Part shown: one piece after another, positions 42,556 through 53,204 of the stretch
Numbering within the stretch: the first letter of the stretch is position 1
Layout: each line of letters begins with the position of its first letter
From: Notolepis coatsorum
Lineage: Eukaryota; Chordata; Actinopteri; Aulopiformes; Paralepididae
Length of the DNA stretch: 64,000 nt
Assembly (NCBI GenBank): GCA_963971535.1
Contig: OZ020585.1
Location: forward strand, 25,531,104 to 25,595,103
Direction: 5' to 3'
Program-made: the position numbers and the translations under genes
The notes under the pieces: generated by a model
What the model was told of the DNA's origin: nothing
What the model saw: the letters and a program-made list of their open reading frames with translations, nothing else
Database searches by the model: none

Positions 42556-42897
42556 TAGGGATGCTCGATATTGGCTTTTTTACCGATACCGATATACCGA
42601 TATTGTCCAACTCTTAATTTCCGATACCGATATCAACCGATACCGATATATGCAGGGTTTCCCCCCCCCCCAAAATGGAATAATTTCAGGTAATTAACAT
42701 TACATATCTCTTGTTGTGGAATTAACACGCAATAAATAAAATTTGAATGTGTTCTTACTTGCTTGCCTGGGTAAATAAAGGTTATAGAAATGTAAAAAAA
42801 AATTATAAAATTAAATTTGAAAACCGATACCGATATTTTCCGATATCAGATTTTAATGCCGATATTGGCCGATAGTCGATAATATCGGACATCCCTA
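42556..42897. mobile_element. hAT-type element with perfect 8-bp target duplication
   Basis: 342 bp with ends TAGGGATGCTCGATATTGGC and TATCGGACATCCCTA and multiple CCGATA/TATCGG words inside. Flanked by ATACAAAC (42548-42555 and 42898-42905). Homologous to 45010-45398. Confidence 0.92.
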
Positions 42898-42984
42898 ATA
42901 CAAACCAAACAAAAACAATCATCTTCATCTTCATTTTCTGTTTCTTCTTCTTGCTAGCTGCCTTTTCCAGCTGGGTTGGAGTGC

Positions 42985-43125
42985 ACTGGGGTGTACTATA
43001 GGCTTGGCAGGTGGTCTAAGCTGGGATGTATAGGCTTGGTATGTGGTCTAGACTGGGATGTATAGGCTTGGTACTTTAGGTGGTCTAGGCTGGATAGGCT
43101 TGGTAGGTGGGCTGGAGTGCATTGG
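42985..43125. repeat. Short tandem repeat, unit about 33 bp
   Basis: About four diverged copies of a unit with TAGGCTTGGTATGTGGTCTA and GCTGGGATG. Confidence 0.8.
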
Positions 43126-43724
43126 GCTCTGCTCGGTCTGTCCTCAGCTCATCCATCACCTCCTCCAAGTTGGTGAAGAAATGGCCCACGTTGTGCTCAT
43201 TAAAAGCACTGGCATGTGCTTGTCACATGTGACAACCAACCCCAAAGAGAATGTGATGACCAACCCCAACTGGAATGTCTTGTTAGTATCAAGGCTAACA
43301 ACCATCTAAAAACTAGTTAGTTAACCAACAACAATCTAAACTATAGCTTTCCCTTCACACTGTTTAAGGGTAATAATTGTTTCATTATAATATAAACCCA
43401 TTGTGTAAAAGCCTAGAAGAAAAATACTGAGGAGCTGAATATTTACAATTTCACATGAAAAACACTAAAAGTCCTCTCACCTCAAGTTCCGCTGTCTTAC
43501 TCCAAAGAAGACTATGTAGGTGAGCTCTGATCCCAATTCTGGAAATGTCCATACCAAAATATGGGAGACAGCGCATTTTGGTGGCGAAATATAATGAATA
43601 TGACAACAAACCCTGTTCTCCGCTACTATTGCATTTTACTGTTACATTTGCACTTTGGTTGGATGCCAAACTTCTTTTCACTGTACTGTGCTGTATAATG
43701 ACAATATACATTGAATATAATCTA
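43126..43724. other. Unassigned
   Basis: No gene or element recognised. 43195-43270 has three diverged ACCAACCCCAA-type words. Confidence 0.3.
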
Positions 43725-43975
43725 ATGATAATGAGGAGGATAGTGGAAACGCTGAGGATAGTGGAGAGAGAAAAGTTACGGGTGAATTGGGCTGATCACT
43801 TGCAGATTGTCGCTGATGGTTCCATCGACCCCAAGAGCAAAAGGGCAGGATCTACAATGCTCATCCCCCGAACTGCAGATCACTCGAGGCGGACAGCTGT
43901 CAGAAGGGGCATCAGTATTCCCCTCAGAGGCACTGGCTATGGTGTGGGCGCTGGGATGGGTAGAGAGTATACTCT
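43725..43975 (+). mobile_element. LINE RNase H domain fragment
   Basis: Two overlapping frames read LQIVADGSIDPKSKRAGSTM, then GGQLSEGASVFPSEALAMVW and ALGW. The DGS...SE.A..AL pattern is that of RNase H1-like domains in LINEs of the I/Nimb type. It ends where the element at 43980 begins. Confidence 0.65.
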
Positions 43976-43979
43976 ATAC

Positions 43980-45009
43980 CAGGGGTAGGCAACCCTAGGC
44001 ACGCGTGCCTGCATAGGCACGCGGGGGCATTTGCATAGGCACAGGGGGCAGCATTAAAAAAAAAATGAAAACTATATTTTTTTTTTTTTTTTTTTTTTTT
44101 TTATAAATATTATAGTGAAATATTTTGCACTGTTGTCGCATTTATCTTGTTGAAATCCTCCCACAGGTTCTTTTTACTACCACATATTTAATTGAGACCC
44201 TTTATTTGTTTATTATTTCAATTTAGCTGGAAATTGCTACATCATTCAGTAACATTTGCAGAGCCTTATAACAAAAACATTATTACGGTCACCATTGTGA
44301 CCAGTGGGATTAATCAACAAATTGTATTATTTATTTTTCTATTTCATTGAACATTGCACATGTTAAAAGCAATTTTCTTTACTCAAAATGTGAGTATTAC
44401 CAAGTCAACTTGTGTTCTTAAAACAATGACAATAAACATAGTTTTATTAGGTTGAAATAATGTGGTTGTGTACTTATTTTTCTGTTAACTTATTATGGAT
44501 TGAAAACTGAAAACCTTAATGCACAGTAACTGAACTCAATATTTTTAAGTTCTGGTAACTTATTATTATATATTTTTTTACAGTGTAGTCTTGCGATCAA
44601 TCAAAACTTATTTACACGATATACCTCACATTCACCCTCCATTCACATCCTGGTGTTCTCCATTAGGCCTGTAGGTGGAGCTATGACAGCACACGTACAG
44701 TACACACACCAATGGTGTGTGATGTGTCCAAAAATGAATGGGCAAATGTGAGTGAAATGGTCGCACTGTATGCAGCTGTTTGTCTGCATTGCACCCCCCC
44801 CCCCAACTCAGATTTAGGGTTGATACAACCATCATAATAATATTGTTAATAATAACAATAACAATAATGATGTAATAATGTAAAAAAAATCATTAAAAAG
44901 ACCTGATTATGAGAAAAGAAAATTACGATGCATGGAATATTGTTGAGGCACACTAGTTACAACTATATTTCAAACAGGCACTCCATGTCAAAAAGGTTGC
45001 TGACCCCTG
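43980..45009. mobile_element. hAT-type element with CAGGGGTAGGCAACC ends
   Basis: About 1030 bp. Starts CAGGGGTAGGCAACCCTAGG and ends AAAAAGGTTGCTGACCCCTG. The flanking 8-mers do not match because the right end abuts another transposon. The interior has a T-run (44078-44102) and AT-rich sequence without a transposase. Confidence 0.7.
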
Positions 45010-45398
45010 GATGTTCGATATTGCCTTTTTTACCGATATCCGATATACCGATATTGTCCAACTCTTAATTTCCGATACCGATATCAACCGATATCGATAT
45101 ATGCAGCGTTTCCCCCCCCCCCCCAAAAACACAACATTATGCATACTTTTCACAATAAATAAAATTAGAATAGAATAAATAGAAATAATAATAGAATTTG
45201 TTCTTACTTGCTTGCCTGGGTAAATAAAGGTTAAATAAATGTAAAAGAAAATATATATATATATATATTTTTTTTTAAACCAATACCGATCATTTCTGAT
45301 ATTACATTTTAATGCCAATATCGGCCGATAATATCGGTAGGCCGATAATATCGGTAGGCCGATAATATCGGTAGGCCGATAATATCGGGGACATCGCT
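45010..45398. mobile_element. hAT-type element, second copy, left end clipped
   Basis: Homologous to 42556-42897 (shared TACCGATATTGTCCAACTCT and TTTCCGATACCGATATCAAC). The first bases of the left terminus are fused to the end of the preceding hAT element. Near the right end, 45318-45388 is a 16-bp tandem repeat of ATATCGGTAGGCCGAT, four copies. Confidence 0.8.
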
Positions 45399-45591
45399 AG
45401 TAGAGACTAGAGGAAGTTGAGGCTGCAGCAGGTAGTTATTTGCTCAGACTCGGCTGGCTGCACTGATGATGCGGGTCACGGGTCAGACCGGACCTCGTCT
45501 CAGAACTGTTATTAGCGCTATACCGAGTGGATTCGGCTGGAAGTAGGGTGTGCTTTCCATGGTTCGCAACTCACGTGGGTGTCGAAGACTT
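45399..45591. other. Unassigned short spacer
   Basis: No feature recognised. Confidence 0.3.
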
Positions 45592-45738
45592 GATTGATTG
45601 AAAACTTTATTAACAGATTGCAGAATGGGTACAATACAGTACAGCTCAATACACACAATTGTTAAGGGGATGCAGACCAGAGAAAGACTTTCGTCTTGTT
45701 TACATCAGGGTCCACCATTTTCAATTCATCAGGAGACT
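45592..45738 (-). mobile_element. TCAA-tailed LINE 3' tail fragment
   Basis: On the minus strand: a GGTGGACCCTGATGTAAACA block, GCATCCCCTTAACAATTGTG and GCAATCTGTTAATAAAG, with CAATCAATC at the end. Confidence 0.85.
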
Positions 45739-45740
45739 GA

Positions 45741-46061
45741 GGCTGGTATAGCAGCAGCCATGGAGGCATTGAAACGGAAGGAGGTACTTGAGAGTGGCCT
45801 TGGGGGGTGTCTGACTGTAGCAGTCTTATAAAGGAGCAAGTGGGAGACTGAGAAGGGAGGAAGACATTAAAAAGTTAGAGGAGGGGACATTTAGCAGAAT
45901 TAAGACTCACTGTGTGGACTGGCATGGGAACTGGCTCGTATTGGGAAACATGAGGGTGGGTGGCCTATGTGAGAGCTGTGGAAAGGAAGAGACCATACAA
46001 CATGTTCTGTTCAAAGTATAAAGAGGAGCGAAATCCACTATTTTATGACGATTGCATAATA
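45741..46061 (+). mobile_element. C-terminal fragment of the RNase H-bearing LINE
   Basis: Reads RVGGLCESCGKEETIQHVLF and KYKEERNPL in adjacent frames (45953-46035). This is the CxxC...H..C-type end of I/Nimb-like LINE ORF2. It joins the next LINE through a 13-bp perfect hairpin (TGTATCTTCTGTT and AACAGAAGATACA, about 46061-46094). Confidence 0.7.
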
Positions 46062-46095
46062 TGTATCTTCTGTTATGAAAAACAGAAGATACATC

Positions 46096-47494
46096 ACATG
46101 TTTGCGGACGACTCAGCCCTGCTGGTCTCTGACAAGAACAAGTTACAGGTTGAAAAAACCCTCAGCTCGGAACTAGGCAGAATCTGCATATGGCTCGCTG
46201 ATAACAAACTATCATTACACATGGGCAAAACAGAGTCCATTCTCTTCGGTTCAAATAACAAACTCAGCAAGACCGACGGCTTCTCAGTTACAGTGGGTGA
46301 CAATATTGTCACAAGGAAAGATGAAATTACCTACCTGGGTTCCATCCTAGAGGCTAATCTCTCCTGTGACAAAATGGCATCCAATGTAATAAAAAAAGTC
46401 AACCAACGAACTCGATTCTTGTACCGGATCTCCTCTCTGGTAAACAAGAATACCCTGAAGACTCTGGCAGGAGCACTCATTCAGGGGTACTACGACTATG
46501 CTTGCACCTCATGGTACCAAAGCACCTCAAAGGCGCTAAAAACAAAATTACAAACATCTCAAAACAAACTGGTCAGACTACTGCTTGACCTTACTCCTAG
46601 AACCCACCTCACCCCTGCCCACTTTGACAACCTAGGATGGCTTAGAGTAGATGACAGAGTACAGCAACTTGCAATGGGCCTGGTCTACAAGATACACTAC
46701 ACGACCAAGGTACCCATGTACATGGCAAAATACTTCCCAAAGGTCAGTGAATACCACGATCACAACACCAGAGGGAGCTCCACAAATCATGTTAAACCCA
46801 GATTCGGCTCAAATAAGGGACTAAACACGTTTCGCAATTATGCCACATCAATGTGGAACGCCCTACCCAAAGCTGTAAAGGAATGTGGATCACTACCCAC
46901 TTTCAAAACCTCTCTCAAGAGACACCTACGGGAGACTGCAATTCAACACTGGCCCCTGTAAATATCCTAACCCAACCCCCTCCAATGTACAGTCATTTAC
47001 CTAGTATGGTTTTGTCAATAGTCCAATGTACAATTTTGTTTGTTTGTACAGAGTCTCCCCCCCCTCAATGTACAGTTTTGCTTGTTTATACAGTGTGCCC
47101 CCCCCCCCCCCCCCCAACCACCTCCAATGTAAATTACCCAGTATGGTTGTCAATATCCCAGTGTACCCAACCCCCCCCACCCAACCTCCTCCAATGTACA
47201 GTTTCTACGTCAAATGTATATACTCCCTTTTCTTGACTCCTTCTGTATCACAAACAGTACTGTATTTGCAAATCTGGTATGTCACAAATGTATAGATGTA
47301 GCAGTACTGACTATCTGTATGTCATGTATGTCATATATGTCCTGATGAATTGAAAATGGGGGACCCTGGTGGAAACAAGACGAAAGTCTTTCTCTGGTCT
47401 GCATCCCCTTAACAATTGTGTGTATTGAGCTGTACTGTATTGTACCCATTCTGCAATCTGTTAATAAAGTTTTCAATCAATCAATCAATCAGTC
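46096..47494 (+). mobile_element. TCAA-tailed LINE, best-preserved copy (RT C-terminal half)
   Basis: An uninterrupted frame to the stop at 46959-46961 encodes HHMFADDSALLVSDKNK (the F/Y-A-D-D catalytic box), then NKLSLHMGKTESILFGSNNK, YLGSILEANLSCDKMASNVI, GALIQGYYDYACTSWYQ, TRGSSTNHVK and MWNALPKAVKECGSLPTFKT, ending in HWPL. The 3' untranslated region has C-runs and the GGGGGACCCTGGTGGAAACA block and ends in TCAATCAATCAATCAATCAG. The 5' half of the RT and the endonuclease are missing, so it cannot retrotranspose. The intact frame suggests a young copy. It ends about 190 bp before the cox7a2 start codon. Confidence 0.85.
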
Positions 47495-47683
47495 ACGACG
47501 GATTGTGAGGCCCGAGCATGAACATTGTGCAGTACTCAAGGCTGAACAGTAAGCGGCAGCAATACCCCCAACAGCCTGCTGGAAATCAAGAGAAGAAGAA
47601 GAACGAAGGATTGTGGGAAATCAGTCAGCTGTCCGTCGGTGTCCTTGTGCGTCTCACCTCTCAGCTCGTTTAAGTTTACCAAC
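47495..47683 (+). promoter_or_regulatory. Presumed proximal promoter and 5' UTR of cox7a2
   Basis: The 189 bp between the LINE tail and the cox7a2 ATG are non-repetitive and include GGATTGTGGGAAATCAG (47608-47624) and a pyrimidine-rich TCTCACCTCTCAGCTCG segment that may hold the transcription start. No TATA box is evident. The promoter role is inferred from position. Confidence 0.45.
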
Positions 47684-47701
47684 ATGTACAGACAAGTCAC
47701 G
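47684..47701 (+). CDS. cox7a2: cox7a2 exon 1 (coding part)
   Basis: Six codons, MYRQVT, then donor ACG|GTAAGG. Phase 0. Confidence 0.85.
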
Positions 47702-50700
47702 GTAAGGTGTACTTTTAGTGTATTTAATTGACAATAACGTGTCCCTTCATGCTTTTTGAATGTGTCGTGAATGGCTGTGTGTTGAGTACTTCAACATGTT
47801 CTCAATGTCAAGAGTTAGCGATACTGTACTAGCTAGTAGCTAGCCTTCATAAAAAAATGCTATCAAATACAATGAAGGTTATTATAAACTCTATTTCGCT
47901 ATAAACAATAATGATAACGTAGTACGTGCCGGTGTTTCTAAATGACATGTATTCCAGATGTCTTATAATCTTGTGTCATGACTCATGCATTACCACTGGA
48001 CATTGTTTTACACAGGGTTGATTTGTTGTGATGTCATTGGTGTGATGTCATTGGTGTGATGTCAGGCAAGCCAAGATAGATTCATAATTATTAATAATCA
48101 GTCAAAAGCCTATTTGATCACATATAACCAGGTTTGTTGACCACACGTTAAGATACTGTAAGTGTAAATAGGACAGTCCTGTCGTCACGACTCTTAACCC
48201 ATCTCTATGACCAGTCATACTTAATAACTCCAAACTCCTGCCCAGAGGGCCCTTTGCAAGGCTAGTATTATCAGTCAAAACAAAATGTCTTGTGGTGTAT
48301 GTGTTTTGCCATAAGGTACTGCTGGCTGAAGTCATCGTGGCTATTTATAGGATAATGTTCACCCTATTTGACCCTCTTTAAGTTAAGCACCCTATAGACG
48401 TGTGGTTCTCAGCCTTTTCAGTTGGTGGCTCGTATGCGTGTGTATGACCTCCCAAGGGAGGTCAAGCGTTTTACAGTAACGTCACATGACCCGGCTATAA
48501 TCCAGCCATTTTATAATAATAATAGCAGCGTGAGAGGATTGTAAATATCATAGATTCCTGGTGACGGCACACCCATCGCCCTTTGGTTAAAAACTCAAAA
48601 GTCCCAAACCGAAAGAATAATCATATTGCACAAGGTTGTGTAGTCGAGACTTGGGCAAAGATTTGGAGGCAAAAACCTTGTTGTTGACTCCTATTTATTG
48701 CATCTGATCATGTGCTGACCCCAGTATTCAACAGGTCGCTGTGGAAGCGATTTAGCGTCGGATCAAAATTAGACTAGATTCAAATGTATTGCCGTCATAC
48801 AGCTGCTATAGTGGAATAATAGACTATTCATATTCCATATTTATACCGTCTTGTTGCGTGCTCCTGCCTCAGTGGACTGGACGCACACACGCGTAATGTA
48901 TAGCCTACGTGTGTGTAATGAATGAACAGTAGGCTTATATTATTCGAATGACTTGTTTTATTAGTATAGTAGTAAAGGTGCCCAGAGTCAGGCTGGCGTG
49001 TAATTCTGCGTGGACCTCTGTGGCGCGGAAGCCTTTACTACTATAGGGCAGCGCATACAGTATCTGCAATCTCCTAATAAAACTAGTTATTAGAATCATA
49101 TAAGCTTAGCCTACTGTTCATTCATTACGCACATAGGCTATACAGTACACTGTACACATGTGTGTGCGTGCTAAGGCAGGTGGCCAAGAGCGTGCAACAC
49201 TATAGCTAATATCTACGCGATGGGGTTTAGTTCTTATTTATGTATCCACACTGTCATTTGCAGTGTCGGTGTAGTGCTTGTATTTATTTTCGGACATGAT
49301 GCGACGTTGAGGCATGACTATAAATGTAAAACGTAATTGGTATATCCAATGTTCTTGTCTGACTCTGGATAAGACGGTAAGCGCATTTCCCATAATGTTG
49401 ACGTGTTCCTTTTAAGTTAATTCAGTAGTAAGCTGTATGGCCGCCGGTCATATCATCATAATAGAATCCTGGATTGTTTGTCAACAGAGTCTTCGCCAGC
49501 TGTCCCAGCGGACGTTCAGCAGCAGCGTCCGTCGACAAATAGACAACAGGATCAAGGAGAAACAGAAGCTGTTCCAGGTAAACTCTACCGAGGACACTGG
49601 CAGTACAGTGACCCTCTGCATTGACCCTTCTGGAATAGTGCAGTGACCCTCTGCATTGACCCTTCTGGAATAGTGCAGTGACCCTCTCTGCATTGACCCT
49701 TCTGGAATAGTGCAGTGACCCTCTCTGCATTGACCCTTCTGCAATAGTGCAGTGACCCTCTCTGCATTGACCCTTCTGCAATAGTGCAGTGACCCTCTCT
49801 GCATTGACCCTTCTGCAATAGTGCAGTGACCCTCTCTGCATTGACCCTTCTGCAATAGTGCAGTGACCCTCTGTGCATTGACCCTTCTGGAATAGTGCAG
49901 TGACCCTCTCTGCATTGACCCTTCTGGAATAGTGCAGTGATATTCTGGTTTTACGCCTTTGATGGGATGAAGTGTGATGGGGAAATTTACCAACACACAC
50001 TATCCCCCCCCCCCCCCCCCTCCCTCTCTCTCTATCCCACACACATGCACAATTGCTCTACGTCATTCCCAGTAATCTTATCTACACACACTTATCTCTC
50101 CCCCCTCTCTTTCGCTTTCTCACTCTCTATTACACACAAATGCATATACACATGACCTTCACGGTCTTCACCTCGTACACACGGGTATTGCTCACACAGC
50201 CTTCCATTTACGTAACATATCTATAACTCATTATGTATGTACAGACAGATGTAGATATGTATGTGTGTGTATACAGCACATACCATACAGAGTTATATGG
50301 GTTATATGTAGGTGTGGTTAAGTATGAGGTTAAGAGGCTATCGGCTGGTTTTCCGTAACTATTTTGAGCTTGTCTGTTCCGTTCTGAGCTCGTTTTCACA
50401 GTTCTGTTGATTTGGAGGTTAGAGTTACGCACAGCCTTTTGTAGCTTCCACCAACATAATGTAGCACATTTTACTTTGGAAACAGAACTTACACCAATGC
50501 CCAACAGTGAATGGGATATCAGTGGCTAATATTAGCATATCCCAGCAAATTTTCTTTTAGTTGACATATGTGCTGCTTAACCTGGATGTTGTAAACAAGA
50601 TGTTGCGTTGAGCATGAGCCGTCTCAAAGATGGAGTGCTCTCATATCCTGAATAATATCAGAATATTAATGTGAATGTAATAATACACTCAGTGACATGT

Positions 50701-52493
50701 TTGGGTTGTGGGAGCTGGTTCATAAAAGCCTTGATGAGAAATAACGGATAATGGGTAATTAATTGCTCATATCGACTACAAACTAGTGATCAAGAATGCA
50801 GTCAGTTGATACGGTTAGCCTTTCTCATGTTATTAAGTACAGTACATTTGTCCTGACTTCAGAGTGGTAATATGTTACAAATGTCTTCTTTGACTAGACC
50901 TGTCATTGAATAGCTTATAGTTTCCACCGGTAAGTATTCAAAACGAGAAACGACGTGTGATTTTTCAAAGTAATGGTTAATGTTAACGGTTAAAGTTTGT
51001 ACTTTATTCCCAGGTTCTGGAGACAGAATCTTTTTGTATGGCCTTGTAGCCTGAAAAGATAAGTATGCGTCATGTTGTCCCCTAGGTTTTTACCTGTAGC
51101 CTGTAGTTTGGGGGGGGGGGGGGGGGGGGGGGTGGCTGGACTAATTGTGCATGTAGTGTGACAAGCAAAAAAATGCCAACGCCAAATCATCTATTCCAGG
51201 CTTTGCCGATTCCTGCATAATAGAGATGACTGTATCTGTAGTGAGCTCATACCCTACCCCTTGCTTTTTGAATCTTGGCGCCATAGGTAACTGCTGCTTC
51301 TCTGCATAATGTTCTGTTCATTTGTGAATCACATCCGCAACCGTCAGAAATTAGCTCAGTTTTTAATTATCGGATTAACGGTAAGTGTAAAGATAGTGTT
51401 AGTCGACGCTTGGTTGGAGAACAACCGAGTCATAATGTACAGGGAAAAGTCGTGCTCTTTCTTTTCTTCTGTAACACACAAAACATCTTCAATCTCTGGA
51501 TTTCTAGTGACATTGATGATTTTAAACCTGCACTATTTTACAGTATTTTACAGTACTCTTACCACCACAAGTCAGACCATTATTATTAGAACCTAAAGCC
51601 TTGACAAGCCACTCGGTATCAATAGCATCAGTCAGGACCGTTCTTTGACTCGTGTGTGACTTGCTTTTTCTCTGTTCGGCCAGACGGACAACGGCATGCC
51701 CGTTCACCTGAAGGGCGGCACGAAGGATGCCATCCTGTACAGGGGCACCATGGCTCTCACAGTATTTGGTAGGCCAACCATTCATTTGAAACTGAGGAAT
51801 ATGAAAACTAAAATGTTTATCAGTGTACCTGCAGGGGTCTTAAAAGGTCTTGCATTTAATAATCAGAATTTTAGGCCATAAAAATGTCTTGAATATGATT
51901 TAGAAAATGAATTTGATTAGGAAGCTACTTCTATGTTGCGATAACTTCTCTGTATGACGTTGATTGAGGGGAAATGGTGCGTTTGTGGGGAATGTCTGGG
52001 CTGCAAAAGTAAGCAGACCCCCCCCCCCCAACAATTTGTACGGAATTACTTCCTTCATAGTAATTTTTCTTCATAGCTTTTTGCCATTATAGTCATGAAT
52101 GGGTATTAAATTTGATTCAAAGTGGTTTTAGAAAAGTCCAAGTCATTACATTTGACTTATTGAAACCTGCAGGAACCCTGTTTATGAATGTGAAATTCTG
52201 TATGCGGGAGCTATAATATAGATACTGCTGGGGCCATCACCTCAAGAGGTATTATTGAAACAAAGTACCAGTATGTTCAATTGGCAGTGGTTTACGTGAT
52301 GTCAGACCGCTTGGGGAGATTATTGTTATTAGAATTTAGCGATTTCTTAAATCAACGTCGGTGTGTCTTAACCAGCTTAATTTAAGTATTTTAGTCATAT
52401 AACATATTTTAATGTTTTCTTTCTGATGGTTTCACAGGTATCGGGTGTGTTTTATACGAGCTGGCTGTGGCAGCCATGCCCAAGAAGCCGTAG
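47684..52493 (+). CDS. cox7a2: Cytochrome c oxidase subunit 7A2, mitochondrial, four exons
   Basis: Exons 47684-47701, 49488-49577, 51684-51768 and 52438-52493 join to 249 nt, 82 residues (human COX7A2 has 83). All introns are GT/AG. The product is a small nuclear-encoded subunit of respiratory complex IV in the inner mitochondrial membrane. An N-terminal mitochondrial presequence, rich in Arg, Ser and Gln, covers about residues 1-22 (RQLSQRTFSSSVRR). The family block EKQKLFQ is at 30-36, the PVHLKGG motif at 42-48, and one membrane-spanning helix at about 52-75, ending in AVAAMPKKP. Liver-type (7A2) is preferred over 7A1 or 7A2L because of length and the downstream neighbour col12a1, as in human 6q14. 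Which fish paralogue it is cannot be decided here. Confidence 0.93.
48000..48066. repeat. Short tandem repeat in cox7a2 intron 1
   Basis: Three copies of an 18-bp unit GTGATGTCATTGGTGTGA around 48026-48063. Confidence 0.7.
48395..48849. mobile_element. Possible hAT-like sequence in cox7a2 intron 1
   Basis: GTGTGGTTCTCAGCCTTTTC at 48401 resembles the CAGTGGTTCTCAACCTTT ends of hAT-Charlie-type elements. No matching right end was identified. Confidence 0.35.
48850..49205. repeat. Large inverted repeat in cox7a2 intron 1
   Basis: The left arm (about 48850-48985, with AATGAATGAACAGTAGGCTT) is mirrored by the right arm (about 49035-49205, with AGCCTACTGTTCATTCATTA). GTAGTAAAGG/CCTTTACTAC is close to the centre. 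Arms are about 130 bp and diverged by indels. A hairpin-type miniature element is likely. Confidence 0.75.
49488..49577 (+). CDS. cox7a2: cox7a2 exon 2
   Basis: 30 codons, SLRQLSQRTF through EKQKLFQ. Acceptor GTCAACAG, donor CAG|GTAAAC. Covers most of the presequence and the start of the mature protein. Confidence 0.92.
49608..49937. repeat. 35-37 bp minisatellite in cox7a2 intron 2
   Basis: About nine tandem units with CAGTGACCCTCTCTGCATTG and ACCCTTCTGGAATAGTG. A GGAATAG/GCAATAG variant occurs in a block. The array starts about 30 nt past the donor of exon 2. Minus-strand open frames of RRVNAERVTALLQKGQ type are repeat artefacts. Confidence 0.93.
49938..51683. other. cox7a2 intron 2, remainder
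   Basis: C-run and CT-rich at 50004-50036, a CT-rich stretch at 50094-50130, and a G-run of about 22 at 51109-51131. No exon or clear mobile element. Confidence 0.5.
51684..51768 (+). CDS. cox7a2: cox7a2 exon 3
   Basis: Encodes TDNGMPVHLKGGTKDAILYR, then GTMALTVF plus the first base of Gly65. Acceptor TTCGGCCAG, donor TTTG|GTAGG. This is the core of the subunit leading into its membrane helix. Confidence 0.93.
52438..52493 (+). CDS. cox7a2: cox7a2 exon 4 (terminal)
   Basis: Completes Gly65, then IGCVLYELAVAAMPKKP and TAG. Acceptor GTTTCACAG. Confidence 0.93.
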
Positions 52494-52658
52494 TGACCGG
52501 GAACATCCTTGAGGGGGAGTCTTTTAATCATTGTTATTCACTTCTCTGTTGTACATAATGTTTAATCTGGGAGATTATTTGTCCTAGTCGATACAAATGT
52601 GTATGTTTCATGCCTGGGATCAATATTTATTGATTGTACAATTTAATGAGCCACAGAT

Positions 52659-52664
52659 AATAAA
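52659..52664 (+). terminator. Poly(A) signal of cox7a2
   Basis: AATAAA 166 nt after the stop, followed by GT-rich sequence (GTGTGTCC, GTGTGTGTG) suited to a downstream element. Confidence 0.75.
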
Positions 52665-52805
52665 AAGAGCAATTATTTGTTTCAGATGTGTGTCCTGGAA
52701 ATTAATTTGTGTGTGTGAAAACTGATTTCACACCCATGTCATAAAATTAACATCAAAGTTTTACCCTCATTTGCAATGTTGTCGAGACTACAAGTACGTT
52801 TAAAG

Positions 52806-52864
52806 GGGGGGGGGGGGGTATATTTGCATAAATAGGACACAACTGGTGTAAAGGGGGGGGGGTC
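52806..52864. repeat. Two poly-G runs
   Basis: G-runs of 13 (52806-52818) and about 10 (52853-52862) in a short direct duplication of GTAAAGGGGGGG. Confidence 0.85.
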
Positions 52865-53065
52865 TAAATAAATTAAAAACATGGGTTAAATACTGAGGTA
52901 GGGATGTTTGTGATCATGGTTTTAAATTGTCCATAGGATAGTGGGGTATTGATTTTTAGTGAGTTGAAGGTCATTCCAGGAAACTGGTGCATCAGAACAA
53001 ACGGCAGAGTTGCCAAGTTCAGACTGAACTCGTTGGACCTTAAATGTAAGCCAATCATTTGCCTA
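52865..53065 (-). mobile_element. LINE C-terminal fragment, decayed
   Basis: The minus strand reads FKVQRVQSELGNSAV and APVSWNDLQ in shifted frames, corresponding to KVPRVCTELGKSAFSF...W of the LINE at 21310-21690. Confidence 0.55.
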
Positions 53066-53204
53066 TATTACCACCTATACTATGCTAATGTCTATACTAC
53101 TTATCTGAAACACAGATAAGTGCATGCAATAGCAACATTTTGAAAGATTGAAAAATAGAGCTGATGGCGGATCTATTTGAGGCATGGAGGTGGCGCAGAG
53201 AGGG

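Noticed and set aside
45960-46961. 333-codon frame as a host gene
   Set aside because: Contains the FADD catalytic box and LINE C-terminal motifs, joined to a fragment of a different LINE. It is a retroelement remnant.
49422-50042. 206-codon minus-strand frame with repeated RRVNAERVTALLQKGQ
   Set aside because: It is the antisense of the tandem array in cox7a2 intron 2 and partly of exon 2.
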